Assembly (NCBI GenBank): GCA_035464115.1
Contig: DATHSN010000197.1
Coordinates: 1-7,250 of the forward strand
Length of the DNA: 7,250 bases
Reading direction: 5' to 3'
Source of the DNA: DATHSN01 sp035464115
Lineage (GTDB): Bacteria; Actinomycetota; Acidimicrobiia; Acidimicrobiales; SKKL01
Position numbers and translations under genes: made by a program. Positions 1 through 5,594 of the stretch are shown here, piece by piece. Within the stretch, counting starts at the first letter, position 1. Each line of letters opens with the position of its first letter. Under the pieces are notes generated by a model. It saw nothing but the letters and a program-made list of their open reading frames with translations. It was not told where the DNA came from and ran no database searches.

Positions 1-706
1 GGAAGTCAGCTTCTTCGTGCTGGCAGACGGCACCACCGCCCTGCCCCTGCTGGCCGCGCAGGATCACCAGCGGGTGGGCGACGGCGACACCGGCCCCAAC
101 ACCGGCGGCATGGGCGCCTACTCACCGGTGCCCGCGGCCGGGCCCGACGTGGTCGACCTCGTGCTCCGCGACGCCGTCGAGCCCACCCTCGCCGCGCTGC
201 GCGACCGGGGCATCGACTACCGCGGGGTCCTCTACGCCGGCGTGATGCTCACCCCCGACGGGCCGAAGATCCTCGAGTACAACGTCCGCTTCGGCGACCC
301 CGAGGCCCAGGTGGTGCTGCCCCGGATCACCAGCGACCTGGTCACCCTGCTGGCCGAAGCCGCCGTCGGCGAACTCAGGTCGGCGCCCGAGGTGTCCACC
401 GACGCCGCGGTCACCGTGGTGTGCGCCACCGAGGGCTACCCCACCGCGCCCCGCACCGGCGACGTGATCCACGGCCTCGACGACGCCGCCGCGCTCGAGG
501 GCGTGACCGTGTTCGGTGCGGGGGTGGCCGCCGACGCCGCAGGGCGCATCGTCACCGCTGGGGGGCGCGTCCTCACCGTCACCGGCACCGGCCCGACGCT
601 CGCGGCGGCGCGCGAACGCGCCTACGCCGCGGTCGACCTCATCGAGTGGCCGGGTCGGCTCGTGCGCCACGACATCGCCGCCTCGGCGGCCGTCGACCAT
701 GGCTGA
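1..706 (+). CDS. purD: Phosphoribosylamine--glycine ligase (GAR synthetase), C-terminal part; 5' end outside window
   Basis: PurD joins glycine to phosphoribosylamine using ATP, the second step of de novo purine synthesis, in the cytosol. Reading starts in frame at base 2 and runs 234 codons to TGA at 704-706. Family length is roughly 420 residues, so about the first 45% lies upstream. The visible part carries the ATP-grasp core: GDGDTGPNTGGMGAYSP near the start of the fragment, then GVLYAGVML and ILEYNVRFGDPEAQ, which contain the metal- and ATP-binding Glu and Asn residues. The C-terminal domain follows (VVCATEGYP, GRVLTVTGTG, AYAAVDLIEWPG) and looks intact. Apparent in-frame starts within the fragment (GTG at 17) are internal codons. 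The gene converges on the minus-strand zinc-protein gene. Identification is certain at family level; only the N-terminus is unseen. Confidence 0.96.
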   Translation, partial: EVSFFVLADGTTALPLLAAQDHQRVGDGDTGPNTGGMGAYSPVPAAGPDVVDLVLRDAVEPTLAALRDRGIDYRGVLYAGVMLTPDGPKILEYNVRFGDPEAQVVLPRITSDLVTLLAEAAVGELRSAPEVSTDAAVTVVCATEGYPTAPRTGDVIHGLDDAAALEGVTVFGAGVAADAAGRIVTAGGRVLTVTGTGPTLAAARERAYAAVDLIEWPGRLVRHDIAASAAVDHG

Positions 707-718
707 GGCCCGGCCGAA

Positions 719-781
719 CCCGGTGCGAGCGGTCGGCAGGTGGACGGCGCCGTTGCCGAACCACCGGCCGCCCGCACCGGG
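719..781. terminator. Candidate bidirectional hairpin between convergent purD and zinc-protein gene
   Basis: A perfect 9-base inverted repeat, CCCGGTGCG at 719-727 and CGCACCGGG at 773-781, encloses a second arm pair (734-743 with 761-770, one mismatch). The inner loop contains the self-complementary CGGCGCCG. It lies 12 bases after the purD stop and 18 bases beyond the stop of the opposite gene, where a shared terminator would be expected. There is no U-tract on either strand, so this would be a GC-rich, tailless terminator of the kind proposed for actinobacteria. Chance pairing is a real risk at this GC content. Confidence 0.38.
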
Positions 782-799
782 GGAGTTCTCGTCCCCGAC

Positions 800-1168
800 C
801 TACGACGCTCGGCGCACCGAGCCGTCGTCGGCGATCTCCATCTCGAAGGTCACCAACGGCACCGGGACCCGCGCCCCGTCGCTCTCGTCGAACGGGTCGT
901 CTCCGAACGGGGTGGGCTGGGCCTTGGCCGCCACCTTCTCGGCCTTGCGACGCTCCTTCTCCTCACGCCGCAGCTCGCGCTTGGACACCCGGTGCGGGCG
1001 GGCCGAGCTCGACCGCACCCCGGCTGCCGCGATGGCGCACCCGATGCAGAACGGCGGCTTCTTCTCCCCGAACGGGTACACCAGGCAGTCGGGGCAGTAC
1101 TCGCCGCCGCACTCGCGGCAGCGGGCCGAAGAGGCCTCGAAGGGGTGCTTGTCGCAACGTCCGTCCAT
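800..1168 (-). CDS. Small B-box-like zinc-binding protein of unknown function
   Basis: A 122-residue protein starting with ATG at 1168 (minus strand); AGGAA sits about 7 bases upstream as a usable Shine-Dalgarno. Residues 1-44 form a Cys/His-rich module: C5-x2-H8, C17-x2-C20, C25-x2-C28 and C41-x2-C44. This spacing resembles a B-box or cross-brace zinc finger binding two metal ions. Residues about 60-82 are strongly basic and probably helical (SKRELRREEKERRKAEK). The tail from about 88 is acidic and then ends VPLVTFEMEIADDGSVRRAS. No signal peptide or membrane segment is seen. It is convergent with purD and divergent from purB. The reading frame stays open far upstream, antisense to purB, but Cys content and sense end at this ATG. 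Zinc binding is inferred from the spacing; a role in protein or nucleic-acid contacts is only a guess. Confidence 0.85.
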   Translation of the reverse strand: MDGRCDKHPFEASSARCRECGGEYCPDCLVYPFGEKKPPFCIGCAIAAAGVRSSSARPHRVSKRELRREEKERRKAEKVAAKAQPTPFGDDPFDESDGARVPVPLVTFEMEIADDGSVRRAS

Positions 1169-1259
1169 CGCCCGTTCCTGTGTCTCGTCGTGGCACCGAC
1201 GGCCGACCCGGTCGTCGACCCGCCTGCACTGCCCATCGACGCGCCCGAGGGGGCACTTG

Positions 1260-1304
1260 ATGATCCATTCGAACTGTTTTCCCCGACCCGGGACCCCGTC
1301 GTGA
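1260..1304 (+). CDS. Possible 14-codon leader ORF overlapping the purB start
   Basis: ATG at 1260 is preceded by GAGGGGG (1247-1253) with a 6-base spacer, the best Shine-Dalgarno in this gap. It opens MIHSNCFPRPGTPS and stops at TGA 1302-1304. That stop overlaps the proposed purB GTG as GTGA, the arrangement used for translational coupling. purB itself has only a weak GGGA upstream. Visible Pro codons (three) could slow ribosomes, but there is no run of a single regulatory amino acid and no clear attenuator. The peptide resembles nothing I recognise. The rest of the 1169-1300 gap shows one AT-richer patch (about 1257-1280) and no convincing -35/-10 pair. It could be fortuitous; the strength of the case is the RBS plus the exact GTGA overlap. 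Confidence 0.35.
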   Translation: MIHSNCFPRPGTPS

Positions 1305-2743
1305 CCGATGCCGACAGGGGTGACCTCGTCCCCAACGTGCTCGCCGAGCGCTACGCCAGCGCCGCGATGCGGGCCATCTGGTCGCCCCGCCAGAAGGTGA
1401 TCCTCGAGCGCCAGCTGTGGATCGCCGTGCTGCGGGCCCAGCAGCAGCTCGGTGTCGATGTGTCCGACGCGGTGATCGCCGACCACGAGCGGGTCGTCGA
1501 CCACGTCGACCTCGACTCGATCGCCGCCCGCGAGCGGGTCAACCTCCACGACGTCAAGGCCCGCATCGAGGAGTTCTGCGCCCTCGCCGGCCACGAGGTG
1601 ATCCACCGGGGGATGACCTCGCGCGACCTCACCGAGAACGTCGAGCAGCTCCAGGTTCGCCTCGCGCTCACGCTCGTGCGCGACCGCCTCGTGGCCATCG
1701 CCGCCCGTCTCGCCGAGCGCGCCGTCGAGCACCGCGACACCGTCATCACCGGTCGGAGCCACAACGTCCCCGCCCAGGCCACCACCTTGGGCAAGCGCTT
1801 CGCGTCGGCGGCCGACGAGGTGCTGACCGCGCTGGCCAGGGTCGACTCCCTCCTGGAGCGCTACCCGTTGCGGGGGATCAAGGGCCCGGTCGGCACCCAG
1901 CAGGACCAGCTCGACGTGCTCGGCGGCGACCCCCAGCGTGTCGCCGAGCTCGAGGCTGCGGTCGCCGGGCACCTCGGGTTCGATCAGGTGCTCGACTCGG
2001 TGGGCCAGGTGTACCCCCGCGCGCTCGACCTCGACGTGGTGTCGGCGCTCCTGCAGGCCGCCGCCGGGCCGTCGAGCCTGGCCACCACCATCCGGCTGAT
2101 GGCCGGCCACGACCTCGTCACCGAGGGCTTCCGGCCCGGTCAGGTCGGCTCGTCGGCCATGCCCCACAAGATGAACACCCGCTCGTGCGAGCGGGTCAAC
2201 GGCTTGGCCGCCGTCCTCGCCGGCCACCTCGCCATGGTCACCCACCTGGCCGGCGACCAGTGGAACGAGGGCGACGTGTCGTGCTCGGTGGTGCGCCGGG
2301 TCGCGCTGCCCGACGCCTTCTTCGCCTTCGACGGCCTGGTCGAGACCGTCCTCACCGTCCTCGCCGACTTCGGGGCCTACCCCGCGGTCATCGAGGCCGA
2401 GCTGGCCCGCAACCTGCCGTTCCTCGCCACCACCCGCGTGCTGACCGCCGCGGTGGCGGCGGGGGTGGGGCGCGAGGAGGCCCACGAGATCATCAAGGAG
2501 CACGCCGTGGCCGCTGCGCTCGACCGGCGGGAACGGCCAGCCGACGCTGCCGACCTGCTCGACCGGCTGGGTGCCGACCCCCGCCTCCGCCTCGGCCCCG
2601 AGGGGGTGGCCGCGCTGGTGTCCGACCCGCTGTCGTTCGTCGGCGCCGCGCCCGCCCAGGTCGACGCCGTCGTGGCCCGGGTGGGAGCGGTCGTCGCCGC
2701 CCACCCCGATGCCGCCGCCTACCGACCCGGCGAGATCCTGTGA
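1301..2743 (+). CDS. purB: Adenylosuccinate lyase
   Basis: PurB removes fumarate from SAICAR and from adenylosuccinate, acting twice in purine synthesis; members are homotetramers of the fumarase/aspartase superfamily. The GTG start at 1301 gives 480 residues, close to the roughly 470 of mycobacterial PurB. Superfamily regions are in order: HRGMTSRDLTENVEQLQ (about residues 101-118); GRSHNVPAQATTLGKRFA from residue 151 with the catalytic-region His154; GIKGPVGTQ; and the signature GSSAMPHKMNTRSCERVN from residue 283, whose Ser and Lys lie in the flexible catalytic loop. QWNEGDVSCSVVRR and the C-terminal helical domain follow. The frame is open back to about 740, but that stretch is antisense to the zinc-protein gene. 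GTG 1301 is preferred because the conserved DLVPNVLAERYAS region begins 7 residues later and the leader ORF stop overlaps it. purC follows after 7 bases, so the two are surely co-transcribed. Confidence 0.95.
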   Translation: MTDADRGDLVPNVLAERYASAAMRAIWSPRQKVILERQLWIAVLRAQQQLGVDVSDAVIADHERVVDHVDLDSIAARERVNLHDVKARIEEFCALAGHEVIHRGMTSRDLTENVEQLQVRLALTLVRDRLVAIAARLAERAVEHRDTVITGRSHNVPAQATTLGKRFASAADEVLTALARVDSLLERYPLRGIKGPVGTQQDQLDVLGGDPQRVAELEAAVAGHLGFDQVLDSVGQVYPRALDLDVVSALLQAAAGPSSLATTIRLMAGHDLVTEGFRPGQVGSSAMPHKMNTRSCERVNGLAAVLAGHLAMVTHLAGDQWNEGDVSCSVVRRVALPDAFFAFDGLVETVLTVLADFGAYPAVIEAELARNLPFLATTRVLTAAVAAGVGREEAHEIIKEHAVAAALDRRERPADAADLLDRLGADPRLRLGPEGVAALVSDPLSFVGAAPAQVDAVVARVGAVVAAHPDAAAYRPGEIL

Positions 2744-2745
2744 GG
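2742..2745 (+). promoter_or_regulatory. Ribosome binding site of purC, overlapping the purB stop
   Basis: GAGG begins inside the purB TGA codon and lies 5 bases before the GTG at 2751. It fixes the purC start and suggests that ribosomes finishing purB restart on purC. Confidence 0.6.
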
Positions 2746-2750
2746 CAGCG

Positions 2751-3632
2751 GTGAGCCCGATCGACCTGCCGCTGGTGCACTCGGGCAAGGTGCGCGACGT
2801 CTACGACGCCGGCGCCGGCCGCCTGCTGCTCGTCGCCTCCGACCGGGTGTCGGCGTTCGACGTCGTCATGGCCGAGCCCGTCCCCGACAAGGGCCGGGTG
2901 CTCACCGCCATCTCGATGTTCTGGTTCGACCGGCTCGCCGACGTGGCCCCCAACCACCTGGTGCCGCCCACCGACGACGGGCCCGACGCGCTCGTCGATC
3001 CCGACCTGGCCGGTCGCTCCATGCTGTGCCGACGGGCCGACATGGTGCCCATCGAGTGCATCGTGCGGGGCCACCTCGCCGGGTCGGCCTGGGCCGAGTA
3101 CCGCGAGCACGGGACCGTGCACGGGGCCCGCCTCCCGGCTGGGTTGGTCGAGGCCGACGAGCTCCCGGCCCCGATCTTCACGCCGTCGACCAAGGCCGCC
3201 GCGGGCCACGACGAGAACATCTCGTTCGACGCCGCCGTGGCGCTCGTCGGGGGCGAGGTCGCCGAGGCCGCCCGCCAGCTGTCGCTGGCGGTGTTCCGAC
3301 GGGGCGCGGCCCTCGCCGCCGAGCGGGGGATCATCGTCGCCGACACCAAGCTCGAGCTGGGGTTCGTCGACGGCGAGCTGGTCGTGGCCGACGAGCTGCT
3401 CACCCCCGACTCGTCGCGGTTCTGGCCGGTCGACGAGTGGCAGCCCGGCCGCACCCCGCCGTCGTTCGACAAGCAGCCGCTGCGCGACTTCCTCGCCGGC
3501 CTCGACTGGGACCGCCGTCCGCCGCCGCCGGCGCTGCCGCCGGAGGTGGTGGCGGCCACCCGGGCCCGCTACGTCGAGGCCTACGAGCGGCTGTCGGGCG
3601 AGCCGTTCGCCGCCTGGCCGGGGGGCGCGTGA
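2751..3632 (+). CDS. purC: Phosphoribosylaminoimidazole-succinocarboxamide synthase (SAICAR synthetase)
   Basis: PurC condenses CAIR with aspartate using ATP to give SAICAR, which PurB, encoded just upstream, then cleaves. GTG at 2751 gives 293 residues. That is the longer form, similar to yeast Ade1 and actinobacterial enzymes, rather than the roughly 235-residue form of E. coli and Bacillus. Motifs in order: GKVRDVYD (12-19) in the nucleotide-binding loop; SDRVSAFD (30-37); DKGRVLT; PIECIVRGHLAGSAWAEY; PIFTPSTKA with GHDENISF; the second family signature ADTKLELGF with Asp198 and Lys200; and LLTPDSSRFWP. The extended C-terminus (SFDKQPLRDFL, PPEVVAATRARYVEAYERLSG) is typical of the long form. 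No frameshift or missing key motif is seen. The following gene lies 40 bases downstream on the same strand with no strong hairpin between, so it probably belongs to the same transcript. Confidence 0.96.
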   Translation: MSPIDLPLVHSGKVRDVYDAGAGRLLLVASDRVSAFDVVMAEPVPDKGRVLTAISMFWFDRLADVAPNHLVPPTDDGPDALVDPDLAGRSMLCRRADMVPIECIVRGHLAGSAWAEYREHGTVHGARLPAGLVEADELPAPIFTPSTKAAAGHDENISFDAAVALVGGEVAEAARQLSLAVFRRGAALAAERGIIVADTKLELGFVDGELVVADELLTPDSSRFWPVDEWQPGRTPPSFDKQPLRDFLAGLDWDRRPPPPALPPEVVAATRARYVEAYERLSGEPFAAWPGGA

Positions 3633-3662
3633 GCGGCGGGGCCTTGTCGGCTCGCTCGGCCC

Positions 3663-3667
3663 GAGGG
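3663..3667 (+). promoter_or_regulatory. Ribosome binding site that sets the comB-like start
   Basis: GAGGG lies 5 to 6 bases before ATG 3673. The alternative ATG at 3700 has only a distant GGGA, so the upstream start is favoured. The core GAG is also in a small possible hairpin (3655-3658 with 3662-3665), which is probably too weak to matter. Confidence 0.5.
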
Positions 3668-3672
3668 CGATC

Positions 3673-4437
3673 ATGACCGGGCGGGACCGGGCGGCGGCGA
3701 TGCCCGAGTGGTTCGACCAGGACGCCTTCGCAGTGCGCTTCGAGTGGGGGCCGCACGGCCTGCGGCGCCTGGCGCCCAAGGTCGACGTGGTGGTGATCGT
3801 CGACGTGCTGCGGTTCACCACCTGCGTCGACGTGGCCGTCGGACGGGGTGCCCAGGTGCTGCCCTACCGCTGGCACGACGGCGACGAGGCCGCGTTCGCC
3901 GAGGCGCAGGGCGCCGTCCTCGCCACGAGCGACGACACGGGCGACGGGTGGTCGCTGTCGGCGGCGGCGCTGGCGTCGATCCCGGCCGGCACCCGGCTGG
4001 TGCTGCCCTCGGCCAACGGGTCGGCCCTGTCGTTCGGCGCCGCCGAGGCGGGCGCCGGGCTGGTCGTCGCCGCCTGTCTCCGCAACGCCTCGGCGGTCGC
4101 CGCCCACCTGGTCGCCGACGGCGGCACCGTCGGCGTGGTGGCGGCGGGGGAGCGGTGGCGGGGCGGCACCGGTCCGCTGCGCCCCGCGGTCGAGGACCTG
4201 CTCGGCGCCGGTGCCGTCCTCGCCGGGCTGCCCCTCGAGCACCTGAGCCCCGAGGCCCGCGCTGCACGGGCCGCGTTCCTCGCCGAGCGCGACCGCCTCG
4301 ACGACGCCATCGCCGCCTGCGGCTCGGGCCGCGAGCTGGCCGAGACGGGACGGGGGCGCGACCTGCCGCTCGCCGCCGCGCTCGACGCCTCGACGGTCGT
4401 GCCCGTCCTGCGCCAGGACCGCTTCGTCGCCGGGTGA
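3673..4437 (+). CDS. comB: ComB-family phosphatase (annotated in this family as 2-phosphosulfolactate phosphatase)
   Basis: A 254-residue protein, close to the usual 230-250 of the family. ComB removes phosphate from 2-phosphosulfolactate in the methanogen coenzyme M pathway. Homologues are widespread in bacteria that lack coenzyme M, and there the substrate is mostly unproven. Features seen: VVVIVDVLRFTTCVDVAVGRGA (39-60) with the conserved Asp44 in a D-V-L-R segment; LPSANGS (111-117); ACLRNASAVA (134-143); GERWRGGTGPLRPAVEDLLGAGA (159-181); and CGSGRELAETGRGRDLPLAAALDASTVVPVL near the C-terminus. These appear in family order. There is no signal peptide. It follows purC by 40 bases and ends 6 bases before a long hairpin, so it is likely the last gene of a purB-purC-comB unit. 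ComA- or ComC-like genes are not in the window. The family call is firm; the substrate is not. Confidence 0.85.
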   Translation: MTGRDRAAAMPEWFDQDAFAVRFEWGPHGLRRLAPKVDVVVIVDVLRFTTCVDVAVGRGAQVLPYRWHDGDEAAFAEAQGAVLATSDDTGDGWSLSAAALASIPAGTRLVLPSANGSALSFGAAEAGAGLVVAACLRNASAVAAHLVADGGTVGVVAAGERWRGGTGPLRPAVEDLLGAGAVLAGLPLEHLSPEARAARAAFLAERDRLDDAIAACGSGRELAETGRGRDLPLAAALDASTVVPVLRQDRFVAG

Positions 4438-4442
4438 TTCCC

Positions 4443-4493
4443 CGTTCTTGCGTGGATTCGTCGCGGTCTGCGCGACGGATCCACACGAGAACG
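4443..4493 (+). terminator. Long near-perfect hairpin just after the comB-like stop
   Basis: Bases 4443-4465 pair with 4471-4493: 23 positions, 20 Watson-Crick pairs, two G-U wobbles as RNA and one C-A mismatch, around a 5-base loop (GTCTG). It begins 6 bases after the comB-like TGA. The position and stability fit a terminator or transcript-end stabiliser. No U-tract follows (AGGTGGG), so a classical intrinsic terminator is not shown. It is longer than most intrinsic terminator stems. Confidence 0.5.
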
Positions 4494-4502
4494 AGGTGGG
4501 CT

Positions 4503-4553
4503 CGAACCGTCGCGCGTGCTGCGCGCCATGCGCGCACGATGCGCGTCGGTTCG
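4503..4553 (+). other. Second long hairpin in the comB-purS gap
   Basis: Bases 4503-4525 pair with 4531-4553: 19 of 23 positions match around a 5-base loop (CCATG). Arms begin CGAACCG and end CGGTTCG. It is 51 bases long like its neighbour and starts 9 bases after it, but the two do not share obvious sequence. A small third hairpin, CCCAC/GTGGG at 4557-4570, follows. It could be a second terminator, an RNase III target, or part of a purS leader. The arms are GC-alternating, so some pairing is expected by chance; the matching CGAACCG/CGGTTCG ends make chance less likely. Confidence 0.4.
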
Positions 4554-4567
4554 GCTCCCACGGCGGT

Positions 4568-4588
4568 GGGCGGGGGGCGGGGCCGGGG
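4568..4588 (+). other. G-quadruplex-type motif upstream of purS
   Basis: Four G runs (GGG, six G, GGGG, GGGG) are separated by one, one and two bases, meeting the usual G3+ N1-7 pattern. It ends 18 bases before ATG 4607, and so occupies the place of a -35 element or 5' leader. Such motifs are common in GC-rich genomes, so function is unproven. Confidence 0.4.
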
Positions 4589-4593
4589 TGTGC

Positions 4594-4599
4594 GACGAT
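4594..4599 (+). promoter_or_regulatory. Weak candidate -10 element for purS
   Basis: GACGAT shares A2, A5 and T6 with TATAAT and lies exactly 7 bases before ATG 4607, the same spacing as the purL candidate. No -35 is visible; that site is G-rich. If used, purS would be leaderless, which would fit the absence of a clear Shine-Dalgarno. Confidence 0.22.
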
Positions 4600-4606
4600 G
4601 GGCGCC

Positions 4607-4867
4607 ATGAGGTTCGACGTGCACGTCGAGGTCCGCCTGCGCTCCGGCGTGGCCGACCCCCAGGGCTCCACCATCGAGCGGAGCCTGCCCGCCCTCGGGT
4701 TCGACGGCGTCAGCGGGGTCCGGGTGGGCAAGAGCATCCGCTTCGCCATCGACGCCGCCGACGAGGCGTCGGCCCGCGCCGAGGTCGACGACATGTGCCA
4801 GCGCTTCCTCACCAACCCGGTCATCGAGGACGCGTTCATCGAGGTGGCCGCGGTGGCGCCGGCATGA
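4607..4867 (+). CDS. purS: Phosphoribosylformylglycinamidine synthase subunit PurS
   Basis: PurS is the small structural subunit that bridges PurQ and the small-type PurL in the FGAM synthetase complex and helps pass ammonia between them. ATG at 4607 gives 86 residues, a normal length. The ferredoxin-like fold pattern is clear: MRFDVHVEVRLRSGVADPQG with DPQG at 17-20, LPALGFDGVSGVRVGK (28-42), then the alternating strand SIRFAIDA, a helix with conserved EVDDMCQRFLTNPVIEDAFIEV (59-80). An in-frame ATG at 4598 would add three residues (MGA) and has GGGGTG 7 bases upstream; the choice between them is open. The gene ends by overlapping purQ in ATGA. It is separated from the comB-like gene by 169 bases, unlike the tight spacing elsewhere, so it probably starts its own transcript. 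Confidence 0.93.
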   Translation: MRFDVHVEVRLRSGVADPQGSTIERSLPALGFDGVSGVRVGKSIRFAIDAADEASARAEVDDMCQRFLTNPVIEDAFIEVAAVAPA

Positions 4868-5538
4868 GCGCCCGCATCGGGGTCGTGCTGTTCCCGGGGT
4901 CGAACTGCGAGGCCGACGTGGTCGAGGCCCTGGTGGGGCTCGGCGCCGATGCCGAGGTCCTCTGGCACGGCGACCCCACCATCAAGGGCGTCGACGTGGT
5001 GGTGCTCCCCGGCGGCTTCGCCCACGGCGACGCGCTCCGGCCTGGCGCCATCGCCCGCTTCGCCACGGTGATGGACGCCGTCGTCGACCACGCACGCGGC
5101 GGTGGGGCGGTCGTCGGGATCTGCAACGGCTTCCAGGTGCTCACCGAGGTGGGGCTCCTGCCCGGGGCGCTGCAGAAGAACCGGGGCCTCAAGTTCATGT
5201 GCGGCCCGGCGCAGGTGCGGGTGGAGACCTCGGCGTCGGTGCTCACCAGCGGCGTGGCCCCGGGCACCGTGCTCGACATCCCGGTGAACCACTTCGAGGG
5301 CAACTACACCTGCTCACCCGAGACGCTCGCCGAGCTGCGCGCCGACGACCGGGTGGTGCTGCGCTACGTCGAGAACCCGAACGGCTCGATCGACGACATC
5401 GCCGGCGTGCGCAACGCCGACGGCAACGTGGTGGGTCTCATGCCCCACCCGGAGCGGGCCGTGCACGAGCTGCTCGGCAGCGTCGACGGCATCCCGCTCC
5501 TGCGATCGATGATCGCGGCGACGGTGGCGGCGGCCTGA
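4864..5538 (+). CDS. purQ: Phosphoribosylformylglycinamidine synthase subunit PurQ (glutaminase)
   Basis: PurQ is a class I glutamine amidotransferase that hydrolyses glutamine and feeds ammonia to PurL for FGAM formation. ATG at 4864 gives 224 residues, the family length. The catalytic triad is visible: Cys87 in GICNGFQ, and His195 and Glu197 in MPHPER. Other conserved parts are VVLFPGSNCEADV (7-20), VVLPGGFAHGD (46-56), LPGALQKNRGLKFMC (99-113) and IPVNHFEGNY (139-148), the last two typical of PurQ rather than other amidotransferases. The loop GDALRPGAIARF (55-66) departs from the common GDYLRxGAIARF at the Tyr. Translation is probably coupled to purS through the 4-base ATGA overlap; only a weak GGTGG lies 7 bases upstream. 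The gene ends in a convergent junction, so purL is not on the same simple transcript. Confidence 0.96.
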   Translation: MSARIGVVLFPGSNCEADVVEALVGLGADAEVLWHGDPTIKGVDVVVLPGGFAHGDALRPGAIARFATVMDAVVDHARGGGAVVGICNGFQVLTEVGLLPGALQKNRGLKFMCGPAQVRVETSASVLTSGVAPGTVLDIPVNHFEGNYTCSPETLAELRADDRVVLRYVENPNGSIDDIAGVRNADGNVVGLMPHPERAVHELLGSVDGIPLLRSMIAATVAAA

Positions 5539-5555
5539 CGCCGCGGCGGTGATCC

Positions 5556-5585
5556 GACCGGGCGGCGCCGCCGACGCCGCCGGTC
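5556..5585. terminator. Candidate bidirectional hairpin between convergent purQ and unknown gene
   Basis: GACCGG (5556-5561) pairs with CCGGTC (5580-5585) and CGGCG (5563-5567) with CGCCG (5575-5579). That is an 11-bp GC stem with one bulged G and a 7-base loop. It fills most of the 56-base gap between two facing stop codons. There is no U-tract on either strand. Position supports a shared terminator; the repetitive GCC/CGG sequence weakens the case. Confidence 0.4.
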
Positions 5586-5594
5586 CACCGAGGG

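Noticed and set aside
740..1300. N-terminal extension of purB
   Set aside because: The frame is open, but it runs antisense to the zinc-protein gene, resembles no lyase sequence, and would make PurB about 190 residues too long.
1169..1300. Purine riboswitch or a clear promoter in the divergent gap upstream of purB
   Set aside because: No conserved purine aptamer core and no convincing -35/-10 pair on either strand; only an AT-richer patch near 1257-1280.
800..2788. A 662-codon open frame on the minus strand across purB
   Set aside because: Only its last 122 codons look like a protein. The rest mirrors purB codons in a GC-rich genome and has shadow-like composition.
3633..3672. Terminator between purC and the comB-like gene
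   Set aside because: Only 4-5 bp stems are possible (3639-3643 with 3658-3662; 3655-3658 with 3662-3665), and the comB RBS lies there. Read-through is more likely.
4448..4606. Upstream extension of purS through the hairpin region
   Set aside because: The extra residues derive from hairpin and G-run sequence and do not resemble PurS, which is complete from 4607.
3400..5292. A 630-codon minus-strand open frame opposite purC, comB, purS and purQ
   Set aside because: It is antisense to four well-supported genes, and its Arg/Pro/Gly/His-rich composition is typical of GC-driven shadow frames.
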